A stretch of 64,000 bases of DNA, from NCBI GenBank assembly GCA_927407015.1, contig CAKMJT010000024.1, positions 1-64,000 on the forward strand. The letters are read 5' to 3'. Shown here in pieces: positions 27,818 to 37,365 of the stretch. Within the stretch, counting starts at the first letter, position 1. Each line of letters begins with the position of its first letter. The notes beneath the pieces are model-generated. The model was not told the DNA's origin, searched no databases, and was given only the letters and a program-made list of their open reading frames with translations. Source of the DNA: an uncultured Proteiniphilum sp. (lineage in GTDB: Bacteria > Bacteroidota > Bacteroidia > Bacteroidales > Dysgonomonadaceae). Position numbers and translations under genes: made by a program.

Positions 27818-29702
27818 AAATTCGATTTCTCATCTCAGGAGACTGATTGTATCGGTACTCCTGATTGTGGGGTGCCTTACAGCTTTTGCCCGGCCCCTGA
27901 AACCTTTCAGATTCGCGCTGGTCACAGATACGCATGTCGGTAATCCAAACAACGACGAGGATCTGTACCGTACGGTGAAAGACATCAACTCTCTTTCGGA
28001 CATCGCCTTTGTCATTGTATCGGGGGATGTAACGGAATTTGGCTCGTATGATGAGCTGCGCACGGCAAAATGCCTGTTGGACGAATTGGATGTGCCTTAT
28101 TATGTGCTACCCGGAAATCATGACTCCAACTGGTCGGAAAGTGGCACGAACGACTTCCTGCGGGTGTTTGGCAACGAAACATTTGCATTTGAATACAACG
28201 GCTACAGGTTTATCGGGCTGGCATCGGGGCCCAATATGCGTATGGGGCCGGGGCAGATCCCGCGTGAAAACCTCACCTGGTTCCTTGAAGAGCTGAAGAA
28301 AACCGATACCGAAACACCCATTATCTATGTGAATCATTATCCAATGGACAGCGGATTAAACAATTGGTTCGAAGTAATGGATGCCTTTCGTCCCTACAAT
28401 GTGCAGCTGATGCTTTGCGGTCACGGACACAGCAACAGGGTGCTGAATTTCGAAGGGGCTGACGCAGCCATGTGCCGTTCCAACCTCAGAGCAAAACAGG
28501 ATTTCGGCGGCTATACCCTTGTCACTGTTCAGACCGGTTCCATATCTCTGGAGGAGCGTGTGGTCTCCGGTGAAACATTTTCCCCCTGGTTCATCACCTC
28601 AACCACAGAACGGACCGTATGGGAGAGCCATCCGCCGCGTCCAGATTACAGCAGCAATCACCATCATCCTTTCGTGAGTGAATTGTGGAGTGTGCAGGAA
28701 AAAAGCGATATGGGCGGCGGAATGTACCTGCATGATGATTTGCTTGTTTACACCAACACGACCGGAGAGATCAAGGCCGCGGATACGGCTGACGGTACAA
28801 CGCTCTGGACCTATGCGACGAAAGGCAAGATCTATTCCACACCCACGGTTTGTAACAACATCGTGTGGGTTGCATCGTCCGATTCGTACTTGTATGGCTT
28901 ACACGTGGAAAACGGGAAGGAGCTGTTCAGGCTCAGGAATGACAAAGCCGTAGTCTCCTCTACTGCCTGTACCGACAACCTGGTACTGCTTGCCGGCGGA
29001 GACGGGCATTGCCGCGCATGGGATGTCAACACGGGTAAGCTAGTTTGGGATTTCGACAGCGTGAAGAATTTTGTGGTCACACGTCCACTGGTGAAAGAGG
29101 GAGTGCTTTTTTTCGGGAGCTGGGGAAACGAGTTTTACGCGCTCGATACCGAAACCGGACAATCGCGGTGGATATGGAACAACGGACAGTCAAACCGGAT
29201 GTTGTCACCTGCCCAGGTGGTGCCTCTCGCCACACACGGTCGGATTTATCTTGCCTCTCCCGACAGATATATGACTGTGCTGGATGAGAAAACGGGTGAA
29301 GTGATCTGGCGGTTGAATGATCCCGAAAACAGGGTACGCGAATCCATCGGCATCTCGGAGGATGACCATACTGTCTATGCCAAAACGATGGACGGTGAAC
29401 TCCTGGCCATCGATGCAACAGTTCCCGAAAGGAAGATCAGATGGATCTCATCGGGGGAGGATATGGGGTATGAACTGACACCCACACCGGTGGTGGAAAA
29501 GAATGGCGTTGTCTTTGCACCAACTGACAAAGGACTCATCTACGCCTATCGTGCTTCTGACGGTGCCTTCCTCTGGAAATACAGGATATCCAACGGGCTG
29601 ATTAATATGATTTTACAGACCGATAGCGGTGATTTGTATGTCTCTGCCATGGACGGGAAACTGGTGAAGTTAAAAATTGCTGATAGGTTAAAACCGGAAT
29701 GA
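27786..29702 (+). CDS. Secreted metallophosphoesterase fused to a PQQ-type beta-propeller
   Basis: The protein has 638 residues. After a signal anchor (LIVSVLLIVGCLTAFA) the calcineurin-type phosphoesterase domain spans about residues 40-270: DTHVGNPNND, VSGDVTEFGS, PGNHDSNW, VNHYPMDS and CGHGHSNRV give the full dimetal ligand set. From about 300 to the end there are repeated propeller blades (DGTTLWTYATKGKIYSTPTV, NGKELFRLRNDKAVVSSTAC, ETGQSRWIWNNG). An alternative ATG at 27801 would reduce overlap with the esterase from 32 to 17 nt. The combination suggests a periplasmic enzyme with a binding propeller; its substrate is unknown. Confidence 0.85.
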   Translation: MNFSGMRKVSENSISHLRRLIVSVLLIVGCLTAFARPLKPFRFALVTDTHVGNPNNDEDLYRTVKDINSLSDIAFVIVSGDVTEFGSYDELRTAKCLLDELDVPYYVLPGNHDSNWSESGTNDFLRVFGNETFAFEYNGYRFIGLASGPNMRMGPGQIPRENLTWFLEELKKTDTETPIIYVNHYPMDSGLNNWFEVMDAFRPYNVQLMLCGHGHSNRVLNFEGADAAMCRSNLRAKQDFGGYTLVTVQTGSISLEERVVSGETFSPWFITSTTERTVWESHPPRPDYSSNHHHPFVSELWSVQEKSDMGGGMYLHDDLLVYTNTTGEIKAADTADGTTLWTYATKGKIYSTPTVCNNIVWVASSDSYLYGLHVENGKELFRLRNDKAVVSSTACTDNLVLLAGGDGHCRAWDVNTGKLVWDFDSVKNFVVTRPLVKEGVLFFGSWGNEFYALDTETGQSRWIWNNGQSNRMLSPAQVVPLATHGRIYLASPDRYMTVLDEKTGEVIWRLNDPENRVRESIGISEDDHTVYAKTMDGELLAIDATVPERKIRWISSGEDMGYELTPTPVVEKNGVVFAPTDKGLIYAYRASDGAFLWKYRISNGLINMILQTDSGDLYVSAMDGKLVKLKIADRLKPE

Positions 29703-29761
29703 GATTGCATTAAACGAGGTGTTTGTACAATCGTCGGAGTATATGGGAAAAGATACCATGG

Positions 29762-32700
29762 TTATATTTGTACTATCTTTCCCAGTTTCACGTACACAAC
29801 GTATCCTCTCACCAGCGGATAGCCCATTTCCCTGATAGTTCTCACGTAACGCTGTACCTGCCGGCTGTACCGTAGATCTTCCGACTCACCGAACTTATAA
29901 TCGGCAACGATCACTTCCCGGTTGCCAATCATCACCCTGTCGGGGCGACTGAATCCGAAACGGGGGTGGAGCATTTCCACCTCGTTGAGTACGTTGTATT
30001 GATCACTGTACCAGTCTGATATGACAGGTTGCGACATGAAAGCGGTTAACTCACGGATGGTGTTGTCTTTTTCCTGTTCGTTCAGTTCACCCTCCGAAAT
30101 TTTCCTTTCTACTGCCTGAGGCACATCCGTGATAATCCTCACCCTGCTGACAATATCATGCATCAGTGTACCATAATCACGGCTCCCGTCATCGGAGAAG
30201 AAACCGATAGAATTGAGCCGCAATTTCAAACGGTTATCAAATGGGATAGACTGCCATCTGGCCATATGATCACTCTTCACCGGAGATTTTTCCTCTTCCG
30301 GATCCCTTTTCTCCGGCCTGCCCAACTCGAAAATACACTTATCATCGCCCGGGGTAAAGTAATCGTCTAATGAAACAGATGTCTTGTCCGGATGCAGTGG
30401 AGGTGTGCTATCAGTGATACCCCGCCACAGCAGATCGGCAACAGTGGTAATAGTCCCAGGCTGATTGGTTATGGGTGCGAAGACAATCAGCCGGTGCCTG
30501 GTGCGGGTGAAAGCCACATATAACAGGTTCAGGTTGTCGATGTAGGTGAAGCGTTTCTCTTCCAGGTAATCTTGCCTGAAGATGGTCTCGGCAAGCGCTT
30601 TCCCATACTTCAGCGGTGCCACGCTCAACGCATCGAAGGGAGATACGCCCGGCTTACACCAGATGATATCGTTATGGTGTGAATTATGATCTACTCCCCA
30701 GTGTACGAAAGGCATGATCACCGCACCAAATCCCAGTCCTTTCGATTTATGGATGGTGATCAGACGGATGGCATCCTGGTCGTCAGGAGAGAAGAGTGCC
30801 TTTTTGCATCCTTTCTCATCCCACCAGTCGAGAAAATCGTTCAGGTTGGCCGATGTGTGGGTGCTGAACTTGAGGGCAATATCCAGAAAAGCCTGTACGT
30901 GGGCGTTCTCCTTTTTACTAAGTGCCTCTGCGGAAAGGGCAAAGAATGATTCTATCATATCGTAGAAAGGGAGCGAGGCCAGTTCAGTGAGGCGCCATCT
31001 TGTCTCTTCCGGGAAATCGCCCGGTGCCTTTTCACGATAGTTTTGCAGTGCTTCATCGGGGGAGTTGTTCCCATGGAAACGATAAAACTCATACACTGCC
31101 ATCATCCTGCGCGTATTATCACCGGGGTTTCGGAAATGACGCATCAGCGCAATGACTGCTTTCACACTCTGTGCGTTCCCGATGAGGAGCGCTTCGCTGG
31201 AGATGATATCGTACCGGTAGGGTGAAGCAGGATGCTGTTCGCGGTAGGATAAGAGCGTTTCGGCAACCTCCACTGCCTCCTGATTCCATCGCACCACCAC
31301 AGCAATGTCTTTCAGTGCAAATCCCTGATCCTGAAGGCTTTCTATTTCATGCGGCAGTTGTTCCAGCACCTTTGCCTTCCAGTCTGTTTCCCTGTCGTCC
31401 TTCAAAAAGGTTATCTTCACTTGTCCTCCACTCTCCTGCTTATGCAAGGGGGTCAGCTGCCAGGCATCGGCGTATGCATCTGTAATCTGTCTGTTTCGAC
31501 CGTCATCCGGTTGATCCTCTCCCGTCTGTTCCACGGTCTGTTCATATTCGTGTTGCAGAATAGCCGCTGCCTTCATGAAAAAGAGGTTGTTGAACGCTAT
31601 GATCCTGGCATCACTTCTCCAGTTGGTGTCCAGCACGTGCTTCCGGATGTTGTCGGCATGAAGGTCTGCCTCCACCTGCTCCTCAAGCAGCCGCCAGTCG
31701 GAATTGCGGAAACGATAGATGCTCTGTTTCACATCACCCACAATAAGGTTAAAGTTGTTGGATGCCAGGCTCTCTTCAATCAGCGGTTTTAAGTTATCCC
31801 ACTGCATGCGGGAGGTATCCTGGAACTCATCGATCATGTAATTGGTGAGCTGTGTCCCCGTTTTCTCGTAGATAAACGGGGAGTCGGTGCCGGCGATGAT
31901 ATTGTTCAGCAGCTCCGTGGTATCCGAGAGGAACAGGGTGTTGTTCTCCTGTTGCAGCTTGCGCAACCGCAACTTTATATCGTTGAGGATGCCGAGGGTG
32001 TAGAAATTTCGCAACAACTGTTTTGCCGTCTGGTACTCCCTGTCGTTTGCCGTAAGCTGAATGATCTTGTTCACACAGTCATTCAGTCCCGCCATATAGG
32101 CTTCCCGTATGGCATTTTCCTTTTCGCTGCTCCCAATCCATAGATCAATGTGATCAGCCAATGCCTTCAAACGGCCGGAGGGTTTCTCTATCACTCCGTT
32201 TGCCAGCTTGGTGAACAACAGGAAACCGGAGTTTCTTTTGTGTTTAAAATCCTCGTAAGTCAGCCCGTACTGTTCCATCACATGGATGGCTTCCACTCCG
32301 ACGGACTTCACTTCGTTCTCATAGCTCTTCACAATGCGCAGGAGCATCAGCCTGTAGGAAGTGAGGAAGCTCTTGTCCTGAATGGTGGCGAAATCCTCGT
32401 CCGACAGCGATTTGTAGGTTTCATTAAACAGCTGTTTCGCGAGGTCCTGCACCTGCTGGTCAATCCTCCAGCTTTTACCCTCCTCAATCCGGTCCTGCAT
32501 AAACCGCAACAGCCACTCGGAAAGCATTTTGTTCTCCGGTTTATCTAGCTCTGAGAGCATCAGGTCGATGGTTTCCATCAACAGAGACGTTTCATCTACC
32601 TCAATGTTGTAACCTCCTGCCAGTCCCATCTCCCGTGTGAAAGCACGCATGGTACGCTGGAAGAACCGGTCGATGGTGCTGATGGAAAAAGAGGAGTAAT

Positions 32701-33016
32701 CGTGCAGTATGGTCTCGAGAATATGGGCGGCCTGAGCACGGACGAGGGGTTCATGCATGGAGAAATCTTCTGCCAGCTGTTTCAGATATCCCGATTCTTT
32801 TCCCGATGCCAGTCGATGGAGCTCCTCCACTATACGCGACTTCATCTCGTCGGTCGCCTTATTGGTGAAGGTTACGGCCAGAATATGACTATGGTTGTTG
32901 GACCGCGAGAATAACAGATGAAGGTATTCGCCTGTCAGCCGGTGTGTTTTTCCCGATCCGGCAGATGCTTTGATCACATGGAGATATTGTCTTTCAGATG
33001 ATACGTGATTTGGCAT
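29762..33016 (-). CDS. AddA-like UvrD/Rep helicase-nuclease
   Basis: This 1084-residue SF1A DNA helicase has a C-terminal PD-(D/E)XK nuclease and probably acts in recombinational repair of double-strand breaks. Motifs in order are Walker A KASAGSGKTHRL (about 14-25), motif Ia VTFTNKATDEMKSRI, Walker B DEFQDTSRMQW (about 395), motif IV/V TIHKSKGLGFGAVIMP, motif VI VAFTRTRHRL, and the nuclease motif RPDRVMIGNREVIVADYKFG near residue 1040. Bacteroidota AddA-like proteins normally work with an AddB-like partner, which is not adjacent here. Its ATG lies inside the end of the SUI1 gene (23-nt overlap). Confidence 0.9.
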   Translation of the reverse strand: MPNHVSSERQYLHVIKASAGSGKTHRLTGEYLHLLFSRSNNHSHILAVTFTNKATDEMKSRIVEELHRLASGKESGYLKQLAEDFSMHEPLVRAQAAHILETILHDYSSFSISTIDRFFQRTMRAFTREMGLAGGYNIEVDETSLLMETIDLMLSELDKPENKMLSEWLLRFMQDRIEEGKSWRIDQQVQDLAKQLFNETYKSLSDEDFATIQDKSFLTSYRLMLLRIVKSYENEVKSVGVEAIHVMEQYGLTYEDFKHKRNSGFLLFTKLANGVIEKPSGRLKALADHIDLWIGSSEKENAIREAYMAGLNDCVNKIIQLTANDREYQTAKQLLRNFYTLGILNDIKLRLRKLQQENNTLFLSDTTELLNNIIAGTDSPFIYEKTGTQLTNYMIDEFQDTSRMQWDNLKPLIEESLASNNFNLIVGDVKQSIYRFRNSDWRLLEEQVEADLHADNIRKHVLDTNWRSDARIIAFNNLFFMKAAAILQHEYEQTVEQTGEDQPDDGRNRQITDAYADAWQLTPLHKQESGGQVKITFLKDDRETDWKAKVLEQLPHEIESLQDQGFALKDIAVVVRWNQEAVEVAETLLSYREQHPASPYRYDIISSEALLIGNAQSVKAVIALMRHFRNPGDNTRRMMAVYEFYRFHGNNSPDEALQNYREKAPGDFPEETRWRLTELASLPFYDMIESFFALSAEALSKKENAHVQAFLDIALKFSTHTSANLNDFLDWWDEKGCKKALFSPDDQDAIRLITIHKSKGLGFGAVIMPFVHWGVDHNSHHNDIIWCKPGVSPFDALSVAPLKYGKALAETIFRQDYLEEKRFTYIDNLNLLYVAFTRTRHRLIVFAPITNQPGTITTVADLLWRGITDSTPPLHPDKTSVSLDDYFTPGDDKCIFELGRPEKRDPEEEKSPVKSDHMARWQSIPFDNRLKLRLNSIGFFSDDGSRDYGTLMHDIVSRVRIITDVPQAVERKISEGELNEQEKDNTIRELTAFMSQPVISDWYSDQYNVLNEVEMLHPRFGFSRPDRVMIGNREVIVADYKFGESEDLRYSRQVQRYVRTIREMGYPLVRGYVVYVKLGKIVQI

Positions 33017-33332
33017 ACCCCTCTTTTTTCAGTATATCAAGCACCTTCCCTCGGTGATCACCCTGAACGATGATCTCACCCTCTTTGGCGGATCCGCCCA
33101 CACCACACCTCATCTTCAGCATCTTGCTCAGTTCCTGCAGGTCCTCATCGGTTCCGCGGAATCCGGTGATGAGCGTGACCGCTTTCCCTTTACGGTTACG
33201 CTTATCGAGGCTGATGCGCATCTGCTGCTTTTCCTTCGGCAGGGTCTCTTCAGGCCCGTCGTTCTCTTTCTGATAATGGTAATCGGGGTTGGTGGAATAG
33301 ACAATATCCAGTCGTTTTTTCCAGTCGTTCAT
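32994..33332 (-). CDS. SUI1/eIF1-family translation factor (YciH-like)
   Basis: This 112-residue protein contains the SUI1 fold in its C-terminal two thirds: GKAVTLITGFRGTDEDLQEL, then MRCGVGGSAKEGEIIVQGDH and KVLDILKKEGY. The bacterial YciH relatives affect the fidelity of translation initiation. The N-terminal 35 residues are charged and low in structure. Its 3' end overlaps the AddA-like gene, so the two are probably co-transcribed. It is divergent from the nucleoside kinase gene. Confidence 0.9.
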   Translation of the reverse strand: MNDWKKRLDIVYSTNPDYHYQKENDGPEETLPKEKQQMRISLDKRNRKGKAVTLITGFRGTDEDLQELSKMLKMRCGVGGSAKEGEIIVQGDHRGKVLDILKKEGYAKSRII

Positions 33333-33432
33333 TTCGTATAATGTTTCACCAAAGTTATTATTTTTTGTTGATACCTTAAAGAAAATGGGACTTTTTGCGA
33401 AAAATGGTGTAATTTAGTGACTGGAAAAAATC

Positions 33433-35109
33433 ATGAACGATATGACAGATAATGTAAAAGTGCACTGCGTGAACACGGGTGAGCAAAAGGATGTTCCCGT
33501 CGGTTCATCACTGGAGGAGTTAATTAGCGTGTTTGGCTTCACATCGCCTTATTTAATTGCCAACGCAAAAGTAAACAACAGAACCGAGTCGCTCGCTTAC
33601 CGTATTTATCGGCCCAAGACAATCGAGTATGTCGATCTGAGCAATTCGTCTGCCATGCGAACCTATGTGCGGTCGCTCTGTTTTATCCTGGCAAAAGCGG
33701 TGGATGATTTGTTGCCTAACGCTTTGATGTATATTGAACATGCTGTATCAAGAGGGTACTATTTTCAGATTGAATCAGATCTGCCCGTGGGAAAACCGGA
33801 GCTGGATGCCATCCTCAAACGGATGCAGGAGATCGTGAAGGCCGATATCCCTTTCGTACAGGTGGAAGAGGAAACAGCGAAAGTGGTGAAGCTGTTCAGG
33901 GAAAAAGGAATGGAAGACAAAGCACTGTTGCTGGAGACCTCCGATTTGCTCTATGCCCGCTATTCGATTCTGGATGAGTATATCGACTATTTCTACGGCT
34001 GCCTGACACCCTCTACCGGTTATATTACTATGTTTGATATTCAGCCACACAATGGTGGTTATCTGCTACGGGTGCCCAACCGTACGAACCCGGTGGAGCT
34101 GGAACCCGAAGTGCAGCAGGAGAAACTGCTCAATGTCTACCGCGAACACCTGAAGTTTCTGAAGATTAGCCGGCTCGATAACGTGGGAGACCTGAACAAA
34201 GCGAAGCGGGAGGATCGCATGTCGGAAGTGATCCAGGTGGCGGAAGCCTACCAGGCAAATCAGATTGCCAATATAGCCGAAGAGATCACCCGCGGATTTG
34301 AAAAAGGTGTACGCGTAGTGCTGATATCCGGTCCCTCTTCCTCGGGGAAGACCACCTTCCGGAAACGACTCGAGGTACAGCTGATGGTGAATATGCTGAA
34401 GCCCATAGGCATCTCCCTCGACAATTACTTCGTGGAGAGAGACCAAACGCCGCTCGATGAGCAGGGAGGGATGGATTATGAATCACTGTATTCCCTTGAT
34501 CTTCTGTTGTTTGAACAACATATAATCCGGTTGATGCAGGGCGAAGAGGTTGAATTACCGGTCTATAATTTTTTAACCGGAAAAAGGGAGTACAAAAAAA
34601 ACTACCTGAAGATGTCGGACAACAGCATCCTCATCGTGGAGGGCATTCACGGACTGAACCCGGAGCTGACCGCGCATATACCTTCCGAGAAGAAATTCCT
34701 GGTCTATGTCTCGGCACTGACCTCTATTTCGCTGGACGACCATAACTGGATACCTGCTTCCGACAACCGTCTGCTGCGGCGTATCGTACGCGATTACCGT
34801 TACCGCGGCTATTCCGCAGAACAAACTATCTCCCGCTGGGACAGTGTGCGGCGCGGTGAAGAGAAATGGATCTTCCCCTACCAGGAGAATGCCGATGTGA
34901 TGTTCAATTCAGCCATGATCTATGAGCTGGCAGCCATCCGCCGTCATGCCGAACCTATACTCATGCAGGTACCCCGTACCGCTCCTGAATATTCAGAAGC
35001 ATACCGGCTGCTGAAATTCCTGAGTTATTTCAGTTATATTACCGACCGGGAGCTGCCACCTACCTCGCTGTTACGTGAGTTTCTGGGTGGGAGCAGTTTC
35101 CGTTATTAA
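33433..35109 (+). CDS. Nucleoside (uridine-type) kinase with TGS and synthetase-editing-like N-terminal domains
   Basis: The protein has 558 residues. The N-terminal 60 residues resemble a TGS domain (VHCVNTGEQKDVPVGSSLEE), followed by a region like the second additional domain of threonyl-tRNA synthetase (HAVSRGYYFQIE). A P-loop kinase follows from about residue 290: ISGPSSSGKTTF (Walker A), DNYFVERDQTPLDEQGGMDY and the EGIHGLNP block of the phosphoribulokinase/uridine kinase superfamily. It probably phosphorylates uridine or a related nucleoside. ATG 33442 is an alternative start. It lies 6 nt before mnmE. Confidence 0.85.
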   Translation: MNDMTDNVKVHCVNTGEQKDVPVGSSLEELISVFGFTSPYLIANAKVNNRTESLAYRIYRPKTIEYVDLSNSSAMRTYVRSLCFILAKAVDDLLPNALMYIEHAVSRGYYFQIESDLPVGKPELDAILKRMQEIVKADIPFVQVEEETAKVVKLFREKGMEDKALLLETSDLLYARYSILDEYIDYFYGCLTPSTGYITMFDIQPHNGGYLLRVPNRTNPVELEPEVQQEKLLNVYREHLKFLKISRLDNVGDLNKAKREDRMSEVIQVAEAYQANQIANIAEEITRGFEKGVRVVLISGPSSSGKTTFRKRLEVQLMVNMLKPIGISLDNYFVERDQTPLDEQGGMDYESLYSLDLLLFEQHIIRLMQGEEVELPVYNFLTGKREYKKNYLKMSDNSILIVEGIHGLNPELTAHIPSEKKFLVYVSALTSISLDDHNWIPASDNRLLRRIVRDYRYRGYSAEQTISRWDSVRRGEEKWIFPYQENADVMFNSAMIYELAAIRRHAEPILMQVPRTAPEYSEAYRLLKFLSYFSYITDRELPPTSLLREFLGGSSFRY

Positions 35110-35115
35110 ACAGTG

Positions 35116-36501
35116 ATGTCCGATATCATTTGTGCCATATCAACCCCTCCCGGTATGGGAGCCATCGCCGTGATCCGTGTCTCGGGCGGGGGGAGCGCTG
35201 CCCTGACGGATCATGTCTTCCATTCACCTTCAGGGAAAAAATTGACCAATGCAGCCGCCAACACGGTTCATTTCGGGAGAATACACTCCGGCGGAGAAGT
35301 GCTCGATGAGGTGCTGGTAACTGTCTTCCGTGCCCCTCATTCATTCACGGGGGAGGAGAGCGTGGAGATATCCTGTCATGGCTCAGTCTTTATTCAGCAA
35401 CGGCTGATGGAGCTGCTATTTGCCAACGGAGCACGGATGGCCCAGGCGGGTGAGTTCACACGTCGTGCTTTCCGCAACGGTAAGTTCGATCTAAGTCAGG
35501 CCGAAGCGGTGGCCGATCTGATTGCCTCCTCTTCACGCGCTGCTCACCGGGTGGCGATGAACCAGATGCGGGGCGGTTTCGCCGGTAAACTCACCCAGTT
35601 ACGTGACAAGCTGTTACAGTTCGTCTCTCTGATTGAGCTGGAGCTCGATTTCTCGGAAGAGGATGTGGAGTTTGCCAACCGGGAGAAACTGTATGAGCTG
35701 ACACATGAGATAGAGGAGGAGATTGTCCGGCTGACCGACTCCTTCCGCCTGGGGAATGCCATCAAGAATGGTATCCCGGTAGCTATCATCGGTGAGACCA
35801 ATGCCGGCAAATCGACTCTGCTGAACCTGCTGCTCAATGAAGAACGGGCCATTGTCAGCGACATCCACGGTACCACACGTGATGTGATTGAAGATGTGGT
35901 GAACATGGAGGGTGTCACCTTCCGCTTTATCGATACGGCAGGAATACGGCAAACCACAGATACCATTGAAACACTTGGCATTGAGCGTACGTACCGTAAG
36001 ATTGAACAGGCCTCCATCGTGTTGTGGATGATTGACCTGACCACACCACGAGATAAGATGGAGGTGCTAGCTGCATCCCTGATTCCGAGAATGAAAGAGA
36101 AACATCTCATCCTGCTCTTCAACAAAGCCGATCTGTTACCGGAAAAGGAACGTGCAGCAATGGATCATTTTCTCCCGGAGGTGGAAGGCGACCGGCTCTT
36201 TATATCGGCCAAACAACAATATAACACCGCACAGTTGCAGCAATTGCTGGTGCAGGCGGCTGCCATCCCTGCTATCAGCGAAGAAGATGTGGTCGTGACC
36301 AACCTGCGTCATTATGAAGCCCTGAACAAGGCCCTCGAAGCCATCCGTCGTGTAGTGGAGGGACTGGAGACCGGCATCACCCACGATTTCATCTCACAGG
36401 ATATCCGCGAATGCATGTTCTACCTCGGTGAGATCACGGGTCATATCTCTACCGACGAAATCCTGGGTAATATCTTCAGCAAGTTCTGTATCGGAAAGTA
36501 A
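35116..36501 (+). CDS. mnmE: tRNA uridine-5-carboxymethylaminomethyl(34) synthesis GTPase MnmE
   Basis: MnmE works with MnmG to modify the wobble uridine of several tRNAs. From ATG 35116 it is 461 residues: an N-terminal formyl-THF-binding domain (MSDIICAISTPPGMGAIAVI), a helical domain, and the inserted G domain with GETNAGKST (P-loop), DTAGIRQT and NKADLL. The C-terminus is FCIGK with the conserved Cys. A GTG one codon earlier at 35113 is less likely. Its last 18 bases form the left attachment repeat of the downstream island, yet the coding sequence and stop are preserved. Confidence 0.96.
   Translation: MSDIICAISTPPGMGAIAVIRVSGGGSAALTDHVFHSPSGKKLTNAAANTVHFGRIHSGGEVLDEVLVTVFRAPHSFTGEESVEISCHGSVFIQQRLMELLFANGARMAQAGEFTRRAFRNGKFDLSQAEAVADLIASSSRAAHRVAMNQMRGGFAGKLTQLRDKLLQFVSLIELELDFSEEDVEFANREKLYELTHEIEEEIVRLTDSFRLGNAIKNGIPVAIIGETNAGKSTLLNLLLNEERAIVSDIHGTTRDVIEDVVNMEGVTFRFIDTAGIRQTTDTIETLGIERTYRKIEQASIVLWMIDLTTPRDKMEVLAASLIPRMKEKHLILLFNKADLLPEKERAAMDHFLPEVEGDRLFISAKQQYNTAQLQQLLVQAAAIPAISEEDVVVTNLRHYEALNKALEAIRRVVEGLETGITHDFISQDIRECMFYLGEITGHISTDEILGNIFSKFCIGK
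36484..36501. repeat. attL: 18-bp direct repeat at the 3' end of mnmE
   Basis: TTCTGTATCGGAAAGTAA encodes the last residues and stop of MnmE. It recurs with one mismatch at 45193-45210 beyond the integrase-bearing region, which is the layout expected after site-specific integration. Confidence 0.85.
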
Positions 36502-36543
36502 CGCCACAAAACAAGTAAACAATAAAAAAGCAACAAATCACTT

Positions 36544-36569
36544 AAAGCCCTGTAATTGGGCCTTTTTTT
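36544..36569 (+). terminator. Terminator just after mnmE
   Basis: AAAGCCC, a 7-nt loop and GGGCC followed by seven T residues form a small GC stem with a U-run, 43 nt after the mnmE stop. It lies inside the left repeat and so belongs to the element. Confidence 0.65.
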
Positions 36570-36616
36570 GTGGATAAAAAGCTGTTTTTTTTTGCGTTAT
36601 TATTTGTTTATTCAAT

Positions 36617-36680
36617 ATATATTTGTACCTTTGTTGTACCTCAATTCTGAAAAGTGTTTTTTTTGCTGTTATTTGTACCT
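36617..36680. promoter_or_regulatory. ATTTGTACC repeats and promoter-like sites at the left end of the element
   Basis: ATTTGTACCT occurs at 36621-36630 and 36671-36680, with a shorter TTGTACCT copy near 36634. The same word, ATTTGTACC, is found near the other end at 45146. Such end-located direct repeats could be arm-type integrase sites. TATATTTG (36617-36624) and TACCTTTG (36627-36634) also fit the -7 promoter consensus. Confidence 0.4.
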
Positions 36681-36699
36681 CGAATGGTTTACATAGTTT

Positions 36700-36739
36700 A
36701 CAGAATGGAACACTTTAGTACAGAATTGAACACTTTAGG
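36700..36739. repeat. Tandem 20-bp repeats upstream of the first island gene
   Basis: ACAGAATGGAACACTTTAGT (36700-36719) is followed directly by a copy with two differences (36720-36739). The words TCAATTCTG and AAAGTGTT, reverse complements of parts of the unit, occur at 36641-36658. The placement 30 nt before the HTH gene suggests an operator. Confidence 0.6.
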
Positions 36740-36768
36740 GTGAGATAACAAATGATGTTATAAATATA

Positions 36769-37365
36769 ATGAGTAGTAACATAAGAGTACAGCGGATTTG
36801 TCAGTATTGTGGAACGGAATTTACAGCCCGAACCACAACAACCTTGTATTGTTCCCACCGTTGTAACAGTACAGCATACAAGCAAAAGATTAGAGCCGGG
36901 AAGGTGCAAAAGTCAAACACCGAAACCAAGCAGATAAAAACAAAGCCCATTGAGGAACTGAAAACCAAAGAATTTTTGACCGTTACGGACGTTTCGAAAT
37001 TAATTAACTGTTCCCGGCAAAACGTTTACAAGCTGATCAACACGGGAAAGCTGAAAGCAACAAATGTACTGGAAAGGAAAACTATTATAAGACGTTCAGA
37101 CCTTGACAAAATATTTAATGAGGTACCAGAAATTGAAATGATACCTGAACAACAAAAACGGGACTTGTACGAATGGAGACAGTCAGGGGCTTATGATATT
37201 TCCGACTGTTACACACTTAAAGAAATACAAAGCAAGTACGGTATTTCAGAAACAGCCTTGCAAAACCTTATCGAACGGGAAAGCATAGCGAAAATAAAAA
37301 AGGGTTGGTATGCTTATGTACCAAAAAACATAATAGATGATCTATTGAAGCAAAAAAAAAAGTAA
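36769..37365 (+). CDS. Zinc-ribbon plus helix-turn-helix DNA-binding protein
   Basis: This 198-residue protein starts with a Cys4-type motif (ICQYCGTEFTARTTTTLYCS, then HRCNS) that should bind zinc. It continues with an excisionase-type winged HTH (FLTVTDVSKLINCSRQNVYK, about residues 64-83, then RRSDLDKIF) and a second HTH-like region (YTLKEIQSKYGISETALQNL). It is probably an element regulator or directionality factor. It is the first gene after the left end and precedes the integrase by 130 nt of repeats. Its last codons lie within the first copy of a 73-bp tandem duplication. Confidence 0.75.
   Translation: MSSNIRVQRICQYCGTEFTARTTTTLYCSHRCNSTAYKQKIRAGKVQKSNTETKQIKTKPIEELKTKEFLTVTDVSKLINCSRQNVYKLINTGKLKATNVLERKTIIRRSDLDKIFNEVPEIEMIPEQQKRDLYEWRQSGAYDISDCYTLKEIQSKYGISETALQNLIERESIAKIKKGWYAYVPKNIIDDLLKQKKK

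Noticed and set aside
35544-36125. Long minus-strand frame opposite mnmE
   Set aside because: Shadow of the well-conserved MnmE coding sequence; low-complexity Ser/Arg translation.
36502-36768. A tRNA gene as the integration target
   Set aside because: No cloverleaf or conserved tRNA words were seen; the 18-bp repeat lies in the mnmE coding end.
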